Source: Acanthochromis polyacanthus
Lineage: Eukaryota; Chordata; Actinopteri; Pomacentridae
DNA: 64,000 bases
Assembly (NCBI RefSeq): GCF_021347895.1
Contig: NC_067121.1
Span: forward strand, 31,173,974-31,237,973
Reading direction: 5' to 3'
The notes under the pieces were generated by a model. That model ran no database searches and had not been told where the DNA came from. It saw only the letters and a list, made by a program, of their open reading frames with translations. Positions 60,601 through 64,000 of the stretch are shown here, piece by piece. Position numbers and translations under genes: made by a program. Numbering within the stretch: position 1 is the stretch's first letter; every line of letters begins with the position of its first letter.

Positions 60601-61694
60601 AACAACAACATCATCTGCAAAAAGCAGATTGTCGGAAAGTTCATAGCTTGATAGGCTATGTTCTTTTGTTTATTATTATTTCCTTGGCGTGCCGCCCAAT
60701 CATCTGCACATGACAAATGCTATTCACATGCACTGTGCCTCTCTCTGTCACTGTCATGGGTTTTTGATGACTTTAATAGATTACTGAACCAAGCAATGCT
60801 ACATTTTCAACGCCTAAAAAGGCTTAAGATGGTGAACAGAATTAACCTTGTACCTGCTAAATATCAGTATGATGACAATATTACTGTGAGCATGTCAGCC
60901 TGCTAATAATAACATTTAGCTCAGAGCACCATTGTGCTGCAATATAAGTCACCATGGTGCAGACTGACAGAGCTGGTAACATGGCAGTAGACTCTTGTTT
61001 CTTTATATGTGCTGCTGCACTGTCCCATTTTTTGTTCCTAAAATAGAATACTGTACCTGATGGAGGAAATGCCAAACATTCTGTCCTGGATTTATTGTTT
61101 GCTAATTGAAAAATGGAATTGCTGGAATTCGTTTAACAGCACGTTTGATCGAAACAGATTTTTATCTGGCAGAAAGATTTCCTCTTTGGAACATTTTCAC
61201 CTGTGCTGGAACAATGCTTCCTTTGTTGAACTGGTTAAGCAACGTCACAGTGACTTTCTACATACAGATCATGTGTTTCCTGAATGATGACTCCTGTCAC
61301 ATGAAGCAAGAGACCGTTAAACCTTTGAATTTCAAATAAGAATTGGAGTCTTGATCACAACCTATGCAGTTTTCATGAGTGATTTCTCGATCCCCTGATT
61401 GATAGCTCAAGCAGTCTGTTACCCTTTTTTTTTTTAGAGATTCCCACTGCCATATGACTTCTCTGTCACAGGATCCTCTTGTTACTAATAAACAGACCAG
61501 TACAAATAAGGAAATGATGACTAGTCAGGCAGCGACCTGTCTGTGTCACTGTGACGCCTCAACTGCTTCTGTGAGGAATAAAATGGACGTTTTGATTCTG
61601 CCTGAAATGACTTTGGTGCTTTTGTACTTATAATTTGTTTTCTTTCACCATCCGAAAGCAAAAAAGGCGCTTCAATGGCATTATTAGTAGTGAG

Positions 61695-61695
61695 C

Positions 61696-61781
<86 letters not shown>
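61695..61781. repeat. TG dinucleotide microsatellite
   Basis: About 43 TG units with hardly any interruption. The frames it opens are not coding. A shorter TG run lies at 27222-27248. Confidence 0.95.
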
Positions 61782-61782
<1 letters not shown>

Positions 61783-64000
61783 CACCCAAACGTACAAAAG
61801 CAAGATTAAAAGAGGATGTGGCGGCGCAATCTTCTTCCTAATTTCTGTAACCTTTAACGGAGTGATACCTAATGGGTCCTCAGATAAACTTCCTGTTTAA
61901 GTTTTTTTTTAAAGAAAAGGAAAAGAAAACACAAACGGAATTTCAGTTTTATATCTTTCTGCTGTCTTTTCTGACGGTGACGTGTGTTTGCTATACTGAT
62001 GAGTGAAAGACTGAGTGGTGAAAAAGAGGCCTGAAAGCATCGTAGAATGATGGGAAGAAAGCCCATTGAAAAGCATGAAAGGCCAGTGACACATGAAAGG
62101 CTGATGTAAGAACAGATGCTGCGTAGGTGGAAACATTATGCGACAACCTGCCTTATTCGTGTAGCGAACGCTGAACTATTTGAAAGAGTTTCTGAAGAAT
62201 AGACAAATCACCATGTTCAAGTGCCATTACCATCGCACTCCTACTAGCTGAAAACTTCACATTACACAACTCGCTTTTATATTGCAGTAGTAACCTCAAC
62301 ATCCCCAAAGAAACTGAGCTGCGTAAACATCTTAAATCTTGATTTCATGCCGCAACCATAAAAATATTATTGCAGGTTTCACTTTATATAAACACTTTAT
62401 ACTGTGGCTGTGGTGAGAAGCAAAAACATGAAAATGTAAAGAAATGTTATAGTGTCTGACTGTGTGGAATAGACACACTTTTTAGCCTTGGGTCAGTTTG
62501 AACAGAATAAAAGGGGAAGCTACATATTTAAAATGAAAGGAATAAGCCTATTCACCTTCTTGCTGAAGCTGGATGAGAAATCTCTAAAGGAAACCGTATA
62601 AAATCCAAACACTGACCGTTAACTTTTCAACCCTACCAGGCGTTTGTCACTTTTGCTGCCCTTGAAAAAAATAAAACACCTCAACTGAAGCTGGAAAGTT
62701 TCTCTGTTTTTGTACAAGTCAGTTCCAAAAATACAGGCAAATGGTATTGGCTTTGAATAAGCCTCTTTTCATAAATAATAATACACAATAAAAACCTAAA
62801 CATGATATTTAGTTAACTTTAGACCTGCTTACATGTGGAATTTTTACTTGTGAAATGAACAAGGCTAATTTTTCTTTCATTTTTGTGTGAAGTGAGGTCA
62901 GCTGTGGCTTCATGTTCACAGCTCAGATTTGAGAGAAAGTATTGATCTTCTCATCTTTAACAGATGAGCATATTTCCCAAAACGATGTCTAATGATTGGA
63001 ATATATAAACACAGACAAGGACACACAGAGTCAGACGTGCCAAGACTGTGCTGCGTTCACCACTGCAGAAAACATGACTATGTTTCCCACTGAGCTGCTG
63101 TAGATATTTCTAAACTCAGCCAAACCACTTGATAGTAAATATCGCAACTGTGAGTAAGTGTATGAATGAGTAAAGAATCAAATGAATTAAGTGGTGACTA
63201 GTTTCCTTTCTGGACTCATCAGAGTTCATTTGTGGCTGTCTGATAAAAAACAGATGTTTTCACGTTGTGTATTTAAAAGTCATGATCTTACACATCTGTG
63301 ACGTAAATGTAAGATTTTTATTAAATACAGAATTCCAGTATAATATTCTCATTCACAATGTTTTCACAAGCTTGAATGCTTTATCAATATATAGCTTATA
63401 ACACATGCTTAACATATCAGTTCAGCAGGTCAGCACTGATGTCACAATGAAAAAATCTTACATGCACAAGTCTGAATATAAAATATCCACATCTAGATTG
63501 GATCTGCATATTTATGACTCTAGTGAGATAACATCATCAGAGGTGATGTGTGAATCTACCAGCTTGTGCACTTTCATCTTGGGTGGAAGGTGTTTTTTGC
63601 ACCACATTCACTTCCTGGTGTCTCACACAGAAAGTCCCTCGCATTTTCATTACCTAATCGTAGCATCTCTGGGAAGTCCTTTACTTTACAGATAATTTCA
63701 CAGCAGCTGCTTTTTAATTAAGTAGAGTCATTTTTAACCCGGATGCCTCATTTCCCATCATCCTGTCTGGTTCTGAGCAAGCTCTCCTCAGCTTTTTTTC
63801 ACTGCAGAACCAGCTGCTCCTCTCTTCTAACAGTCGTATGAGGTCAAAGCTAACCACAACTGAGAAGGACCGCATGAATGTATTAGAAATGTTTGGTGTT
63901 CATGACCACAAACACAACTTCTCTCAGGTAATCCAGCATTTTTGGGCACAGCTTTACAGTCCAGCTTCTACAAACGCAAAGTCTCTGGTGTCTGTTCTTT

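Larger units (their letters stand above)
55343..64000. other. Gene-poor region upstream of the RGS gene
   Basis: No exon could be supported in 8.7 kb on either strand. It must hold the RGS promoter next to 55343. Recognisable content is limited to a short CCCCAGCGTGGGAACAATAAA fragment (about 56543), a fossil LINE segment (60063-60470), a common fish repeat (60470-60600) and a TG microsatellite. Distal regulatory elements for the RGS gene may be here but cannot be seen from one sequence. Confidence 0.5.

Noticed and set aside
61635..61900. Frames rich in Cys-Val
   Set aside because: They are translations of the TG microsatellite.

Overview
The window looks like a teleost (ray-finned, probably percomorph) nuclear genome. 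Its genes are split by short GT-AG introns, the proteins are vertebrate ones, and the spaces between are full of hAT-, Tc1/mariner- and TTAA-type DNA elements, LINE-2-like fragments, a tRNA-derived SINE and microsatellites. Nothing bacterial, plasmid-borne or CRISPR-like was seen.

Six protein genes can be rebuilt exon by exon, each with a continuous reading frame. From left to right they are: two tandem complement factor H-like genes on the minus strand (about 99-5119 and 7965-11886), made of CCP/sushi domains; cdc73 (parafibromin, Paf1 complex) on the minus strand in 17 exons (18616-41923, 530 aa); b3galt2, an intronless CDS on the plus strand (34134-35378, 414 aa) nested in the tenth cdc73 intron; ro60/trove2 on the minus strand in 8 coding exons (43951-50121, 537 aa); and an R4-type RGS protein on the minus strand in 5 exons (54255-55342, 190 aa).

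The order and relative strands (RGS, RO60, CDC73 with nested opposite-strand B3GALT2, then factor H-like genes) match human chromosome 1q31, in a much smaller space. GLRX2 and UCHL5, which flank RO60 in human, were not found.

The genes are not an operon-like unit. The factor H-like proteins would be secreted complement regulators, cdc73 acts on RNA polymerase II, b3galt2 is a Golgi glycosyltransferase, ro60 binds misfolded and Y RNAs, and the RGS protein ends G-protein signalling.

Most accessory structure is in 1-17.8 kb, in the cdc73 introns and in ro60 intron 7. It includes a palindromic double transposase fragment, several elements with visible target-site duplications, nested insertions, a solo LTR and a decayed duplicate CCP exon. 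The interval 55.4-64 kb has no recognisable gene.
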